Below, in pieces: positions 26,380-33,568 of a DNA stretch of 64,000 bases. The DNA is from Pantoea trifolii (GTDB taxonomy: Bacteria > Pseudomonadota > Gammaproteobacteria > Enterobacterales > Enterobacteriaceae): the NCBI RefSeq assembly GCF_024506435.1, contig NZ_JANIET010000001.1, forward strand, positions 1,178,001 to 1,242,000, read 5' to 3'. Numbering within the stretch: position 1 is the stretch's first letter; each line of letters starts with the position of its first letter. Below the pieces are notes generated by a model. It was given only the letters and a program-made list of their open reading frames with translations, was not told where the DNA came from and made no database searches. Position numbers and translations under genes: made by a program.

Positions 26380-27462
26380 TTACTGCGTTAAGGCGCGGAA
26401 CGCCGCGAGTTCCTCTTGCGGCATACCTGCCTGTAACGCCGCGCCACAGATTTGCTCCCAGCTATTGCTATCCAGTGGAATGCCATCCCTTTCGCGTGCC
26501 ACGCGGTTCTGCTCTTCCCACTCGCCGGGCACCTGAATCGGCGCATCGCCACTTTGCGGCGACTGTTTCACCCAATCAAGGAATGATTCTGCTTCTTCCT
26601 GCATCGCGGGCGCATCAAACGCATCCGGATTAACGATGATAGTGGTCATGCAGTTGAAAATGGCATCGTGGCTGGTGACCAGCGTCTCATCATGCGTGGT
26701 GCGGCCGCCCGACAGCGCGCCGCCGAGGATTTCGCACATGGTCGCCAGCGCATAACCTTTGTGCAGACCGAACGGCATCAGCGAACCATACGGCGCCTGA
26801 TGCATCACGCCCGGTTCGGTGGTCGGCTGGCCCTGATGATCTATCAGATAACCTGGCGCGACCTGCTGCTCTTTGTTCCACGCTACCCGCGTTTTACCAA
26901 AGGCGATGCCGCTGGTGGCGAAATCGAGCAGCAGCGTTTTGGCATTGCGGCGCGGGAAAATGGCGCAGAAAGGATTGGTGCCGAAGCGACGATCGCTACC
27001 GTTAAACGGCGCCACCATCGGATCGCCCATCACGTTGACGAAGTGGAACGAGACAAAACCGGCGGCTGCACACTGTTCCGCCCAATGACCGATACGACCA
27101 ATGTGGTGCGAATGGTGTAGACCAACTGCCGCAATGCCGAGTTTGGCGGCGCGCTCAATGCCGAGCTGCATCGCCTCAAACGCCGCGACCTGACCAAAAC
27201 CGTTATTACCCTGTAGCGTCAACACCGCACCGGCGTCTTTTGCCACGCTGACATGTTGGTTAAGTTGCAGAAAACCCTGCGCCAGCGAATTCATGTAGCT
27301 CGGAATCATGCCAACGCCGTGTGAATCGTGGCCCGCCAGGTTCGCAGCCACCAAATGATCAGCGACCAGGCGCGCCTCTTCGGCATTGCTGCCCGCATGT
27401 GACCAAATGGCTTGAACAAACTGATGAAGACGGGAAGGGGGAATAAGATGCAGCGTACTCAC
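26380..27462 (-). CDS. hcxB: Hydroxycarboxylate dehydrogenase B-like (malate/L-lactate DH family)
   Basis: 360 residues of the LDH2/MDH2 fold, distinct from classical lactate dehydrogenase. NLAGHDSHGVGMIPSYM (about 40-56), HHSHHIGRIGHWAEQCAAAGFVS (about 116-138), RFGTNPFCAIFPRR and LPFGLHKGYALATMCEILGGALSGG are the conserved blocks, with His and Lys/Asp residues of the NAD-dependent active site. The sequence agrees closely with E. coli YbiC/HcxB as recalled. That enzyme reduces 2-oxo acids such as phenylpyruvate-type and hydroxypyruvate-type substrates with NAD(P)H. It is convergent with gntT. The physiological substrate is unknown. Confidence 0.88.
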   Translation of the reverse strand: MSTLHLIPPSRLHQFVQAIWSHAGSNAEEARLVADHLVAANLAGHDSHGVGMIPSYMNSLAQGFLQLNQHVSVAKDAGAVLTLQGNNGFGQVAAFEAMQLGIERAAKLGIAAVGLHHSHHIGRIGHWAEQCAAAGFVSFHFVNVMGDPMVAPFNGSDRRFGTNPFCAIFPRRNAKTLLLDFATSGIAFGKTRVAWNKEQQVAPGYLIDHQGQPTTEPGVMHQAPYGSLMPFGLHKGYALATMCEILGGALSGGRTTHDETLVTSHDAIFNCMTTIIVNPDAFDAPAMQEEAESFLDWVKQSPQSGDAPIQVPGEWEEQNRVARERDGIPLDSNSWEQICGAALQAGMPQEELAAFRALTQ

Positions 27463-27541
27463 GCGGTTAATCTCCTTATCATGAACGATATTGCATCCTG
27501 CGACGAAACCCGTGATAACCGCAAGTCAGCGATAAAGAAGT

Positions 27542-27563
27542 AAAGGGCCACAAGGTGTGGCCC
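27542..27563 (-). terminator. Hairpin downstream of the 81-residue ORF
   Basis: Eight-base stem GGGCCACA/TGTGGCCC (27545-27552 with 27556-27563) and a three-base loop. Three T residues follow on the minus strand. Confidence 0.5.
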
Positions 27564-27569
27564 AAAAAC

Positions 27570-27815
27570 TCAGTGCGGCTGTTCAAAACCCGCTTTGACC
27601 ATTTGATCACGTAACGCGCGGGTAATTTCTCGGTTCCCGCCGGTGACCGGATAAATGACGTTGTTGACGACATCGTCAAGATAATGCTCTTCAAACTCCT
27701 GCATGGTGAGTTGCGTGCCACCTTCATCATTTATCGCAATGCTGCCGCTGATGTGGTTGCCGTAATCCTTTGCCTTAAGGCTGTAACGCCCCATGCTGGT
27801 ATTAATCGTGCTCAT
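27570..27815 (-). CDS. Hypothetical 81-residue protein
   Basis: A small soluble acidic protein with no signal peptide or membrane segment. CAAGGAGATTCTT precedes the ATG at a proper distance, and a hairpin follows the stop, which supports a real gene. The N-terminal part (MSTINTSMGRYSLKAKDYGNHISGSIAINDEGG) looks like beta strands and the rest like helices (QEFEEHYLDDVVNNVIYPVTGG, REITRALRDQMVKAG). I do not recognise a family. It lies between hcxB and yohP and is probably transcribed alone. Confidence 0.65.
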   Translation of the reverse strand: MSTINTSMGRYSLKAKDYGNHISGSIAINDEGGTQLTMQEFEEHYLDDVVNNVIYPVTGGNREITRALRDQMVKAGFEQPH

Positions 27816-28026
27816 AAGAATCTCCTTGTTACGTAGGCATTGATAACAATTGAGGCCTCTTCAGGCGAAGTAAGTTTAGCCGATATACGGGCGCTGAGTA
27901 CGGTAACAAGGGGCAGGGAAAGCGAATGCTGCGACCCGTCTCGCAGAAAATAATCTGCGCCAAACGAAACGAGAACATAGGGCTGTGACCACGCTCGCAG
28001 CGCCCAGCGAAAGCAGAATGATCATC

Positions 28027-28032
28027 TATAAT
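28027..28032 (+). promoter_or_regulatory. Possible yohP -10 element
   Basis: TATAAT preceded by C (CTATAAT), 42 bases before the yohP start, with no good -35 match. A C at -13 with a weak -35 is typical of RpoS-dependent promoters; this fits a stationary-phase small protein but is only suggestive. Confidence 0.35.
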
Positions 28033-28074
28033 GGTTAACAGACACGTTATTTTTCATACTTGAAGGAGCGAACA

Positions 28075-28158
28075 ATGAAAATAATTCTGTGGGTCATCGC
28101 CATCATCTTCATCGTTGGATTACTGACAATTACAGGCGTCTTTAAACTGATTTTCTGA
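28075..28158 (+). CDS. yohP: Small membrane protein YohP
   Basis: A 27-residue hydrophobic peptide, MKIILWVIAIIFIVGLLTIT followed by GVFKLIF, preceded by GAAGGAG eight bases before the ATG and closed by a strong terminator six bases after the stop. It agrees at most positions with E. coli YohP (also 27 residues), a single-helix inner membrane peptide studied as a substrate of SRP-dependent co- or post-translational insertion and of mRNA targeting. It would be missed by usual ORF length cut-offs. Function is unknown. Confidence 0.88.
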   Translation: MKIILWVIAIIFIVGLLTITGVFKLIF

Positions 28159-28164
28159 CAATGA

Positions 28165-28193
28165 CAGGCACCTGCGGGTGCCTGCATTTTTTA
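28165..28193 (+). terminator. Terminator of yohP
   Basis: Eight-base stem CAGGCACC/GGTGCCTG with a four-base loop, then CATTTTTTATT. The distal edge reaches the stop codon of the convergent small gene. Confidence 0.88.
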
Positions 28194-28376
28194 TTCAGCA
28201 TAGGATTTTTCACTGTCTTCACAGGACGCGACAGGCTGAATGAGATCGCGCAGATTTAGCGGTTTCTGACATCGTGCGCAGCAGGCACCATGATGATTTG
28301 GCAAATCGACCTTTTCACAGTCGCATAACGTGTAAAAAAATTTAGCGTAACCGCAGCGGCTACAACGAATAGTCAT
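28191..28376 (-). CDS. Hypothetical 61-residue cysteine-rich (zinc-ribbon-like) protein
   Basis: Two CxxC pairs (CSRC at 5-8 and CARC at 33-36) plus a CDC near 18-20, in a rubredoxin-like order: MTIRCSRCGYAKFFYTLCDCEK and HHGACCARCQKPLNLRDL. The ATG lies after a purine stretch, GACGGAGATGGGGAAAAAACTGAC. This pattern suggests a small zinc-binding protein. I do not recognise a named family. It is convergent with yohP, sharing the terminator region. Confidence 0.6.
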   Translation of the reverse strand: MTIRCSRCGYAKFFYTLCDCEKVDLPNHHGACCARCQKPLNLRDLIQPVASCEDSEKSYAE

Positions 28377-28762
28377 GTCAGTTTTTTCCCCATCTCCGTC
28401 CTGGAGTATCGAGATTTATCTTATTCGTCTGAGGAGTTCAATTGATAAATTTTATTAACTTATTCCGTATGTGAATTGTTTGCGCTAAGTCTCTGAAAGC
28501 TATCTTGTTGCATGTCGTTATCATTACAACAGGTTTGCACTTTATGACCATCCCCCGATAATACCTATCCGTTTATCTGGCGTTTCAATTTCGCGCCTCG
28601 CTTGAGGTAAAATTCGCCAACATCCAAGAATTCGCCTGGAGAGATTAAGTGACTTTTTTACTATTATCCTGGCAATTACGTTAGAAACTCGTCGTACAGG
28701 AAGCTGAAAAATTTGCCTTCGGATAATGAATTTTTCAGCATGACATAACAGGAAATTACGTT
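28377..28762. other. Intergenic region with the pagP leader
   Basis: 386 bases with no gene seen. The proximal part near pagP contains a long stem-loop (28703-28739, listed separately). A promoter for pagP must lie here; I could not single it out and did not find a convincing PhoP box. Confidence 0.45.
28703..28739 (+). promoter_or_regulatory. Stem-loop in the pagP leader
   Basis: GCTGAAAAATT (28703-28713) is perfectly complementary to AATTTTTCAGC (28729-28739) with a 15-base loop. It ends 23 bases before the pagP start codon, just upstream of the AGGA ribosome site. The AT-rich stem could melt with temperature or serve as a weak attenuator; no experiment-based family is recognised. Confidence 0.4.
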
Positions 28763-29335
28763 GTGAATCGGCACTTTTCTGCAGCTTTGTTTGGCTGCAT
28801 TTTGACCTCATCGGTCTCATTTTCAGCATCAGCGGTAACCACGTCACAAGCCATCAAATCTGGCTGGAACACCTTTAGCGACAACGTCTCGCAAACCTGG
28901 TCGCAACCGCAGAATTATGATTTTTATCTGCCAGCGATTACCTGGCATAACCGCTGGACTTACGACGATGAACACATCGATAAGTACAACGAACGCCCGT
29001 GGGGCGCGGGTGCTGGCGTCTCGCGCTGGGATGAAAAAGGTAACTGGCACGGCCTGTATCTGATGGCGTTTAAAGACTCGTTTAACAAATGGGAGCCAAT
29101 TGGTGGCTACGGTTGGGAAGCGACCTGGCGACCGCTTAACGATCAAAACTTCCATTTGGGGGCGGGATATACGGCGGGCGTAACGGCACGGGATAACTGG
29201 AAATATATTCCGGTTCCGCTGATATTGCCTTTAGCATCAATCGGATATGGTCCAGCCACTTTCCAAATGACTTATATTCCCGGCACTTACAATAACGGTA
29301 ATGTCTATTTTGCCTGGCTGAGATTTGAGTTTTAA
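28763..29335 (+). CDS. pagP: Lipid A palmitoyltransferase PagP
   Basis: 190 residues beginning at a GTG with AGGA about 10 bases upstream. A signal peptide (about 1-24) precedes an eight-stranded outer-membrane barrel. Catalytic residues of PagP are placed in [24 protein letters not shown] (His in TWHNR), and the [22 protein letters not shown] block and the C-terminal phenylalanine (WLRFEF) are as expected. It transfers palmitate from phospholipid to lipid A and so increases resistance to cationic peptides. As in E. coli it directly precedes cspE. Confidence 0.95.
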   Translation: MNRHFSAALFGCILTSSVSFSASAVTTSQAIKSGWNTFSDNVSQTWSQPQNYDFYLPAITWHNRWTYDDEHIDKYNERPWGAGAGVSRWDEKGNWHGLYLMAFKDSFNKWEPIGGYGWEATWRPLNDQNFHLGAGYTAGVTARDNWKYIPVPLILPLASIGYGPATFQMTYIPGTYNNGNVYFAWLRFEF

Positions 29336-29408
29336 GCGTTGGTAGCGCGCAGAAAGTGTGATCGGCATGCAAAAAATCAATATTTATCACTTTTTCATCA
29401 AATCGCAC

Positions 29409-29437
29409 TGGACAAATGTCACCGCAATTGCTGTACT
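29409..29437 (+). promoter_or_regulatory. Probable cspE promoter
   Basis: TGGACA (29409-29414) and TGTACT (29432-29437) are spaced by 17 bases. Transcription would begin near 29444, at the foot of the GACAC/GTGTC stem. Confidence 0.5.
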
Positions 29438-29444
29438 AGACGTC

Positions 29445-29468
29445 GACACAGTTTAGTGTCCTTTTTTC
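29445..29468 (+). promoter_or_regulatory. Short hairpin with T tract just upstream of cspE
   Basis: GACAC (29445-29449) pairs with GTGTC (29456-29460) and is followed by CTTTTTTC. It ends about 20 bases before the cspE ATG. It may end pagP transcripts, or form the 5' end of the cspE mRNA if the adjacent promoter is used. Confidence 0.5.
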
Positions 29469-29485
29469 ATGTAAAGGTAATATAG

Positions 29486-29695
29486 ATGTCTAAGATCAAA
29501 GGTAACGTAAAGTGGTTTAATGAGTCGAAAGGCTTCGGTTTCATTACTCCAGAAGATGGCAGCAAAGATGTATTCGTACATTTCTCTGCAATCAACAGCA
29601 ACGGTTTCAAAACTCTGGCTGAAGGTCAGCGCGTTGAGTTCGAAATCACTGACGGTGCTAAAGGCCCATCAGCTGCTAACGTTATCGCACTGTAA
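29486..29695 (+). CDS. cspE: Cold-shock-type RNA chaperone CspE
   Basis: 69 residues that differ at only a few positions from E. coli CspE as recalled. The RNA-binding motifs RNP1 (KGFGFITP) and RNP2 (VFVHFSAI) are intact. CspE melts RNA hairpins, acts as a transcription antiterminator and is present at normal temperature. The gene order pagP-cspE is conserved, but the fluoride-channel gene crcB that follows cspE in E. coli is absent here. Confidence 0.96.
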   Translation: MSKIKGNVKWFNESKGFGFITPEDGSKDVFVHFSAINSNGFKTLAEGQRVEFEITDGAKGPSAANVIAL

Positions 29696-29714
29696 TTTAA
29701 CAGTTCGAATTCTG

Positions 29715-29742
29715 AAAACCCGCCTTCTGGCGGGTTTTTTTT
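29715..29742 (+). terminator. Terminator of cspE
   Basis: AAAACCCGCC/GGCGGG stem with a TTCT loop followed by eight T residues, 20 bases after the stop. Confidence 0.92.
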
Positions 29743-29890
29743 ATGCTTAAATCAGCTCGCTGCTTTGTCTGCAGATAGATTCTGCGGCACATCTCACAGA
29801 TAACTTCCGTAACACAGCCACACCAATGCTTACTTGCAGATTTTTATCCGGCAACGCTATATAACTGCTCAGGGAAAATGAGGAGGCAGG

Positions 29891-30316
29891 ATGAACATAC
29901 GTCAGGCACAGGCAAAAGACAGTTTTGCATTAAGCGCGTTGTTGACCGAATTAGGCTATAGCGCGACGGAAGGATTTATCGATTCGCGTTTGGCGCAGCT
30001 TATTGATCATCCCGATGAAACGTTGTTGGTCGCTGAACACGGCAATCAAGTACTAGGATTTCTGTCATTGCACTTTATTCCACAGCTGGCGTTGGCCGGC
30101 GATTTTGCCCGCATCAGCTACTTCTGTATTGCCGAAGGCGAGCGCAGCAAGGGCAGTGGACAGCAACTTTTGAATCACGCTGAACAGCTGGCGCGTTCAC
30201 GTGGTTGCGATCGCATGGAAGTGCATTGCCACTCATCGCGTCTCAAAGCCAACCAGTTCTATGCGCGCGAAGGCTATGTGGAATCCCCGCGCTATCACAT
30301 TAAAGCTCTGGGTTGA
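29891..30316 (+). CDS. GNAT-family N-acetyltransferase
   Basis: 141 residues in the GNAT fold: an N-terminal strand-helix MNIRQAQAKDSFALSALLTELGY, the LVAEHGNQVLGFLSLHF strands and the acetyl-CoA loop region FCIAEGERSKGSGQQLLNHAEQLARSRGCDRMEVHCH, followed by the terminal FYAREGYVESPRYHIKAL. The pyrophosphate loop (RSKGSG) departs slightly from the R/QxxGxG/A consensus. GAGGAGGCAGG precedes the ATG. Its 3' end overlaps the convergent MocR gene by 17 bases. The substrate is unknown. Confidence 0.82.
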   Translation: MNIRQAQAKDSFALSALLTELGYSATEGFIDSRLAQLIDHPDETLLVAEHGNQVLGFLSLHFIPQLALAGDFARISYFCIAEGERSKGSGQQLLNHAEQLARSRGCDRMEVHCHSSRLKANQFYAREGYVESPRYHIKALG

Positions 30317-31655
30317 GATTTAGCTCGCGTCCGCTGGCAATCACAATGGCATCGGCGATGCTGTCGAGTTGTGCAAAAGGCAGCAACGCCGCACTGACGC
30401 GAATGAATTGCCGGCTGTTAATACTACAGCGTTCGCCGGGCAGCACGGCAATGCCTCGCGCGGCCAGCGTGATCATCGCGTACTGCTCCGATTCCACTGG
30501 AATCCACACGCTTAATCCATCGCGCTCCTCCAGCACCAAACCGCGTTTCGCCAGCGCTGCCAGTAATTGCTGGCGACGTTGCGCATAGGTGGCTTTGGCC
30601 TGCTGAATACGCTGCTGAGTCTGCTCGTCGTTGAGCATCCACGCCACGGCATCCTGCAAAATACGGCTGGTCCAGCTGACGCCAAAGTTGCGCCACGCTT
30701 GCAGACGCTTCACCATTTCCGCAGTGCCTGATAACACCGCCAGACGCAAATCTGGTCCATAAGCTTTGGAAAATGAGTGCACATGCAGCACGCGTTCGGG
30801 ATAGTGGAAGCCGAGGCTAAACACCGGCCAGCGCGACAGATCACCAATGCCATCATCTTCCACGATGATGGTGCTGCTGTTAGCCAGCACACGTGCGAGC
30901 TCTGCACTGCGTCGCTGACTCACGCTGTGTCCGGTGGCTGAATGGGTGCGCGGCTGATAGATAAACATCGCCGGCGATTTCTGCATCAGCGTGCTCAGCG
31001 CCGAGGGAATTGGCCCTTGCTCATCGCACGGCAACGGCAAAATTTCAGCGCCAATGTTGTCTAAAATATCCAGTAATCGTGTGGCAGTAGGATCTTCAAT
31101 CACCACACGATCGCCTGGAGACAGCAAGGTTTGCACAATCAGGTTCATGGCATCAAAACCACCGTCGGTCGCCAGCCAGGCTTCGGCGGGATAGGGCCAG
31201 CGCGGCGTCACGGCATCCTGCAATTGCGGTGAAATCGCCTCGCGCTGGTAGCTATTCAGTTGCGGTGAGCCAATGCCAGCCAGCATCGCCTGACGCAGAT
31301 CCGGTAACAAGTCTGGATCTGGTGAAGCCATTGCCAGTGACGCCTGAACATTCTCACCGTAATTACCGATCTTCTCGAAACGAATCGGACGCGGCATTAC
31401 GCTGTTGCCGCTCACCCACACACCGCTGCGACCTTTCCCCGCCAGCACTTTCTGCTTCTTCAGTTGCGCCCAGGCTGCGGAAACCGTTGCCGGACTCACG
31501 CCTAGTCGCTCAGCCAACTCACGCACCGCCGGCATTTGCATGCCAATTGTAATCTGCCCATCGCGAATCAGTGTTGATGCCGCATGCGTGATGCCTTTGA
31601 CGGAGGCATCCGTGATCTGCTGGCTAAGCCACTCCAAATCCACACTTTGCGTCAT
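30300..31655 (-). CDS. MocR-type transcriptional regulator (GntR wHTH plus aminotransferase-like domain)
   Basis: 451 residues. The first about 80 form a GntR-type winged helix (MPAVRELAERLGVSPATVSAAWAQLKKQKVL, about 40-70). The rest (about 100-445) is a fold-type-I aminotransferase-like domain. The PLP-binding lysine is in HSFSKAYGPDLRLAVLSG and the YQPRTHSATGHSVS and IVEDDGIGDL segments give the other cofactor contacts. MocR proteins sense a ligand through PLP and usually control a divergent gene. Here the divergent neighbour is the decarboxylase-like/amidase/ABC operon, and a direct repeat lies in the shared promoter. It is the likely regulator of that operon. Confidence 0.88.
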   Translation of the reverse strand: MTQSVDLEWLSQQITDASVKGITHAASTLIRDGQITIGMQMPAVRELAERLGVSPATVSAAWAQLKKQKVLAGKGRSGVWVSGNSVMPRPIRFEKIGNYGENVQASLAMASPDPDLLPDLRQAMLAGIGSPQLNSYQREAISPQLQDAVTPRWPYPAEAWLATDGGFDAMNLIVQTLLSPGDRVVIEDPTATRLLDILDNIGAEILPLPCDEQGPIPSALSTLMQKSPAMFIYQPRTHSATGHSVSQRRSAELARVLANSSTIIVEDDGIGDLSRWPVFSLGFHYPERVLHVHSFSKAYGPDLRLAVLSGTAEMVKRLQAWRNFGVSWTSRILQDAVAWMLNDEQTQQRIQQAKATYAQRRQQLLAALAKRGLVLEERDGLSVWIPVESEQYAMITLAARGIAVLPGERCSINSRQFIRVSAALLPFAQLDSIADAIVIASGRELNLNPEL

Positions 31656-31666
31656 AAGAAAATCCT

Positions 31667-31696
31667 TTGTTCAGTAACAAATAATAGATTGTTCAG
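31667..31696. promoter_or_regulatory. Direct repeats in the MocR/operon divergent promoter
   Basis: TTGTTCAG occurs at 31667-31674 and again at 31689-31696, with start points exactly 22 bases apart, two helical turns. The first copy is also part of the palindrome TTGTT-cagt-AACAA. MocR regulators are known to bind direct repeats about this far apart, so this is the probable operator. Confidence 0.55.
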
Positions 31697-31792
31697 ATTA
31701 GTATTCGCGTTTTAGACTCAAATTCAAGCACTATTTGCTGCATAAATAATCACAGTCGCAGGGCTGGCAGAACAGACGGGGAAGGCATAACT

Positions 31793-32752
31793 ATGGTAAC
31801 CATCAGACTGGCGGTACGTGACTGGGATTACTTCACACCGCTGGCACTTGGCGATATCAAACCGGAAGGTTTCACGCTGGAGATCGATCGCGTTGGCACG
31901 TTGGTGGATAACCTCGCCAGCAGCGATAAATACGATGCCGGTGAAGTGTCGTTTAGCCGCTTTGCTCAGGCGCGGGCTAAAGGTGACACTTCGCTGCTGG
32001 GCCTGCCACACTTCCTGATGCGCGGTTTCCGCCAGCGCTGCATCATCACGTGCAGCGACAGCCCGATTACCACGCCAGCGCAGCTGAAAGGAAAAAAGAT
32101 TGGCGTAACCGGCTGGCAGGATTCAGGCAACACCTGGACGCGCACCGTGCTGCGTGAAGCGGGCGTGGAGATTGATGATGCGTACTGGTTTGCCGGACGT
32201 TTGACCGAAGATCATCCGATTGTTGATCGTCTGGCCGGTTTTGGCCGCCCGGGCCGCATTGAACCGGCGCCAGGCGAGCGCCCCCTAATTGAACTGCTGA
32301 AGGCGGGCGAGCTGGATGCGGTCTTTACGCCCTTTATGCCGGAAGGTTTCTTCCTCGCCGATTCAGGTCTGCGCCAGTTGCAGGTGGATTTTGCCGCTGC
32401 TGAGCGCGACTATTTTAATCGCGTCGGTTATGTGCCGGGCATTCACTTGCTGGCGCTGAAGCCCGCTTTAGCCGAGGCGCATCCGTGGCTGCCGCAGGCG
32501 CTGAGCGACATCATTGACCGTTCATACCAGATGTGGATGAAGAAGCGCGAGAAATACGCCGACACCACGCCGTGGCTGCTGGACGATTTGCGGCGCACCG
32601 CGCAGGAATTACCCGCCAACTGGAATCAGAACGGATTTTCGGTTAACAAAAAGATGATTGCCGATTTTGCGAATGAGCTGTTCCAGCAAGGCCTAACCCA
32701 AACATTGCTGACGCCGGAAGCGATTTTCCCGGCTGCGGCGCGAGGAGAATAA
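31793..32752 (+). CDS. Cytoplasmic decarboxylase-like / binding-protein-fold enzyme (4,5-dihydroxyphthalate decarboxylase family)
   Basis: 319 residues without any signal peptide or lipobox. It therefore acts in the cytoplasm even though it has the fold of periplasmic solute-binding proteins. The motifs YDAGEVSFSRFAQARAKGD, LPHFLMRGFRQRCIITC, LKGKKIGVTGWQDSGNTWTR and LKAGELDAVFTPFMPEGF match the Pht5-like decarboxylase family as recalled (members are often annotated as ABC substrate-binding proteins). It opens the operon after the MocR promoter region. The following ybeM frame begins within its stop codon. What it decarboxylates or binds is unknown. Confidence 0.7.
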   Translation: MVTIRLAVRDWDYFTPLALGDIKPEGFTLEIDRVGTLVDNLASSDKYDAGEVSFSRFAQARAKGDTSLLGLPHFLMRGFRQRCIITCSDSPITTPAQLKGKKIGVTGWQDSGNTWTRTVLREAGVEIDDAYWFAGRLTEDHPIVDRLAGFGRPGRIEPAPGERPLIELLKAGELDAVFTPFMPEGFFLADSGLRQLQVDFAAAERDYFNRVGYVPGIHLLALKPALAEAHPWLPQALSDIIDRSYQMWMKKREKYADTTPWLLDDLRRTAQELPANWNQNGFSVNKKMIADFANELFQQGLTQTLLTPEAIFPAAARGE

Positions 32753-32754
32753 TG

Positions 32755-33549
32755 ATGAAAGTAGCAATGGGGCAATTTGCCGTCAGCCGTGAATGGCAGG
32801 AAAACACTGATATCTGCATCGGATTGATGAACCAGGCGCTGGCGGGCGGCGCGGATCTGCTGGTGCTGCCGGAAGGCGTGCTGGCGCGTGATATCGCCGA
32901 TCCCGATCTGGTGCTGAAAGCGGCGCAGCCGCTGGATGGTCCTTTCGTCACGCAGTTGCTGGCGGTTAGCAAAGGCAACAACCTGACCACCATGATGAGC
33001 GTGCACGTGCCGACAGAAGGGCAGAAGGCGCTCAACGTGCTGATCGCCATTCGTAACGGTGAAATCATCGCCAAATACGTGAAGCTGCACCTGTACGATG
33101 CCTTCGCCATGCAGGAGTCGCAGCGCGTGAATCCAGGGCGCGAGATTCCGCCGCTGGTTGACGTGGCTGGCATGAAAGTGGGGTTGATGACCTGCTACGA
33201 CGTGCGCTTCCCGGAGTTGGCACGTCGCTTAGTGCTCGACGGCGCCGATGTGTTGGTGCTGCCGGCTGCATGGGTGAAAGGGCCGCTAAAAGAGATGCAC
33301 TGGGAATTGCTGACCACCGCGCGTGCGCTGGAAAACACTTGCTACATGGTGGCGGTGGGCGAATGCGGTCCACGCAACATCGGCAACAGTCTGGTGATCG
33401 ATCCGTTGGGCGTGGCGATCGCCAAAGCGCCGGAATCAGCCGCGCTGGTGTTTGCCGATCTCGATCCACAGCGCATCGCCTATGCACGCAGCGTACTGCC
33501 GGTGCTGGAGAATCGTTGTTTCGCTCGTCCCGAACTTAAACCACTTTGA
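32755..33549 (+). CDS. ybeM: Nitrilase-superfamily amidase, YbeM-like (deaminated-glutathione-amidase type)
   Basis: 264 residues from the ATG at 32755 (AGGAG seven bases upstream; an ATG at 32752 overlaps the previous stop). The catalytic triad of the carbon-nitrogen hydrolases is visible: Glu in LLVLPEGVLARD (about 40), Lys in YVKLHLYDAF (about 111) and Cys in LMTCYDVRFPELARRL (about 147). E. coli YbeM, damaged in K-12, sits at exactly this locus before tatE and is very similar by memory. Family enzymes hydrolyse deaminated glutathione or related omega-amides. Here it is built into an operon with a decarboxylase-like protein and an ABC transporter, suggesting an expanded catabolic role. Confidence 0.85.
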   Translation: MKVAMGQFAVSREWQENTDICIGLMNQALAGGADLLVLPEGVLARDIADPDLVLKAAQPLDGPFVTQLLAVSKGNNLTTMMSVHVPTEGQKALNVLIAIRNGEIIAKYVKLHLYDAFAMQESQRVNPGREIPPLVDVAGMKVGLMTCYDVRFPELARRLVLDGADVLVLPAAWVKGPLKEMHWELLTTARALENTCYMVAVGECGPRNIGNSLVIDPLGVAIAKAPESAALVFADLDPQRIAYARSVLPVLENRCFARPELKPL

Positions 33550-33568
33550 TCGCTGGGGAATCTGACTG

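Noticed and set aside
31793..32752. Calling the decarboxylase-like protein a periplasmic binding protein of the ABC importer
   Set aside because: It has no signal peptide or lipobox, and a true exported binding protein (33569-34456) is already in the same operon.
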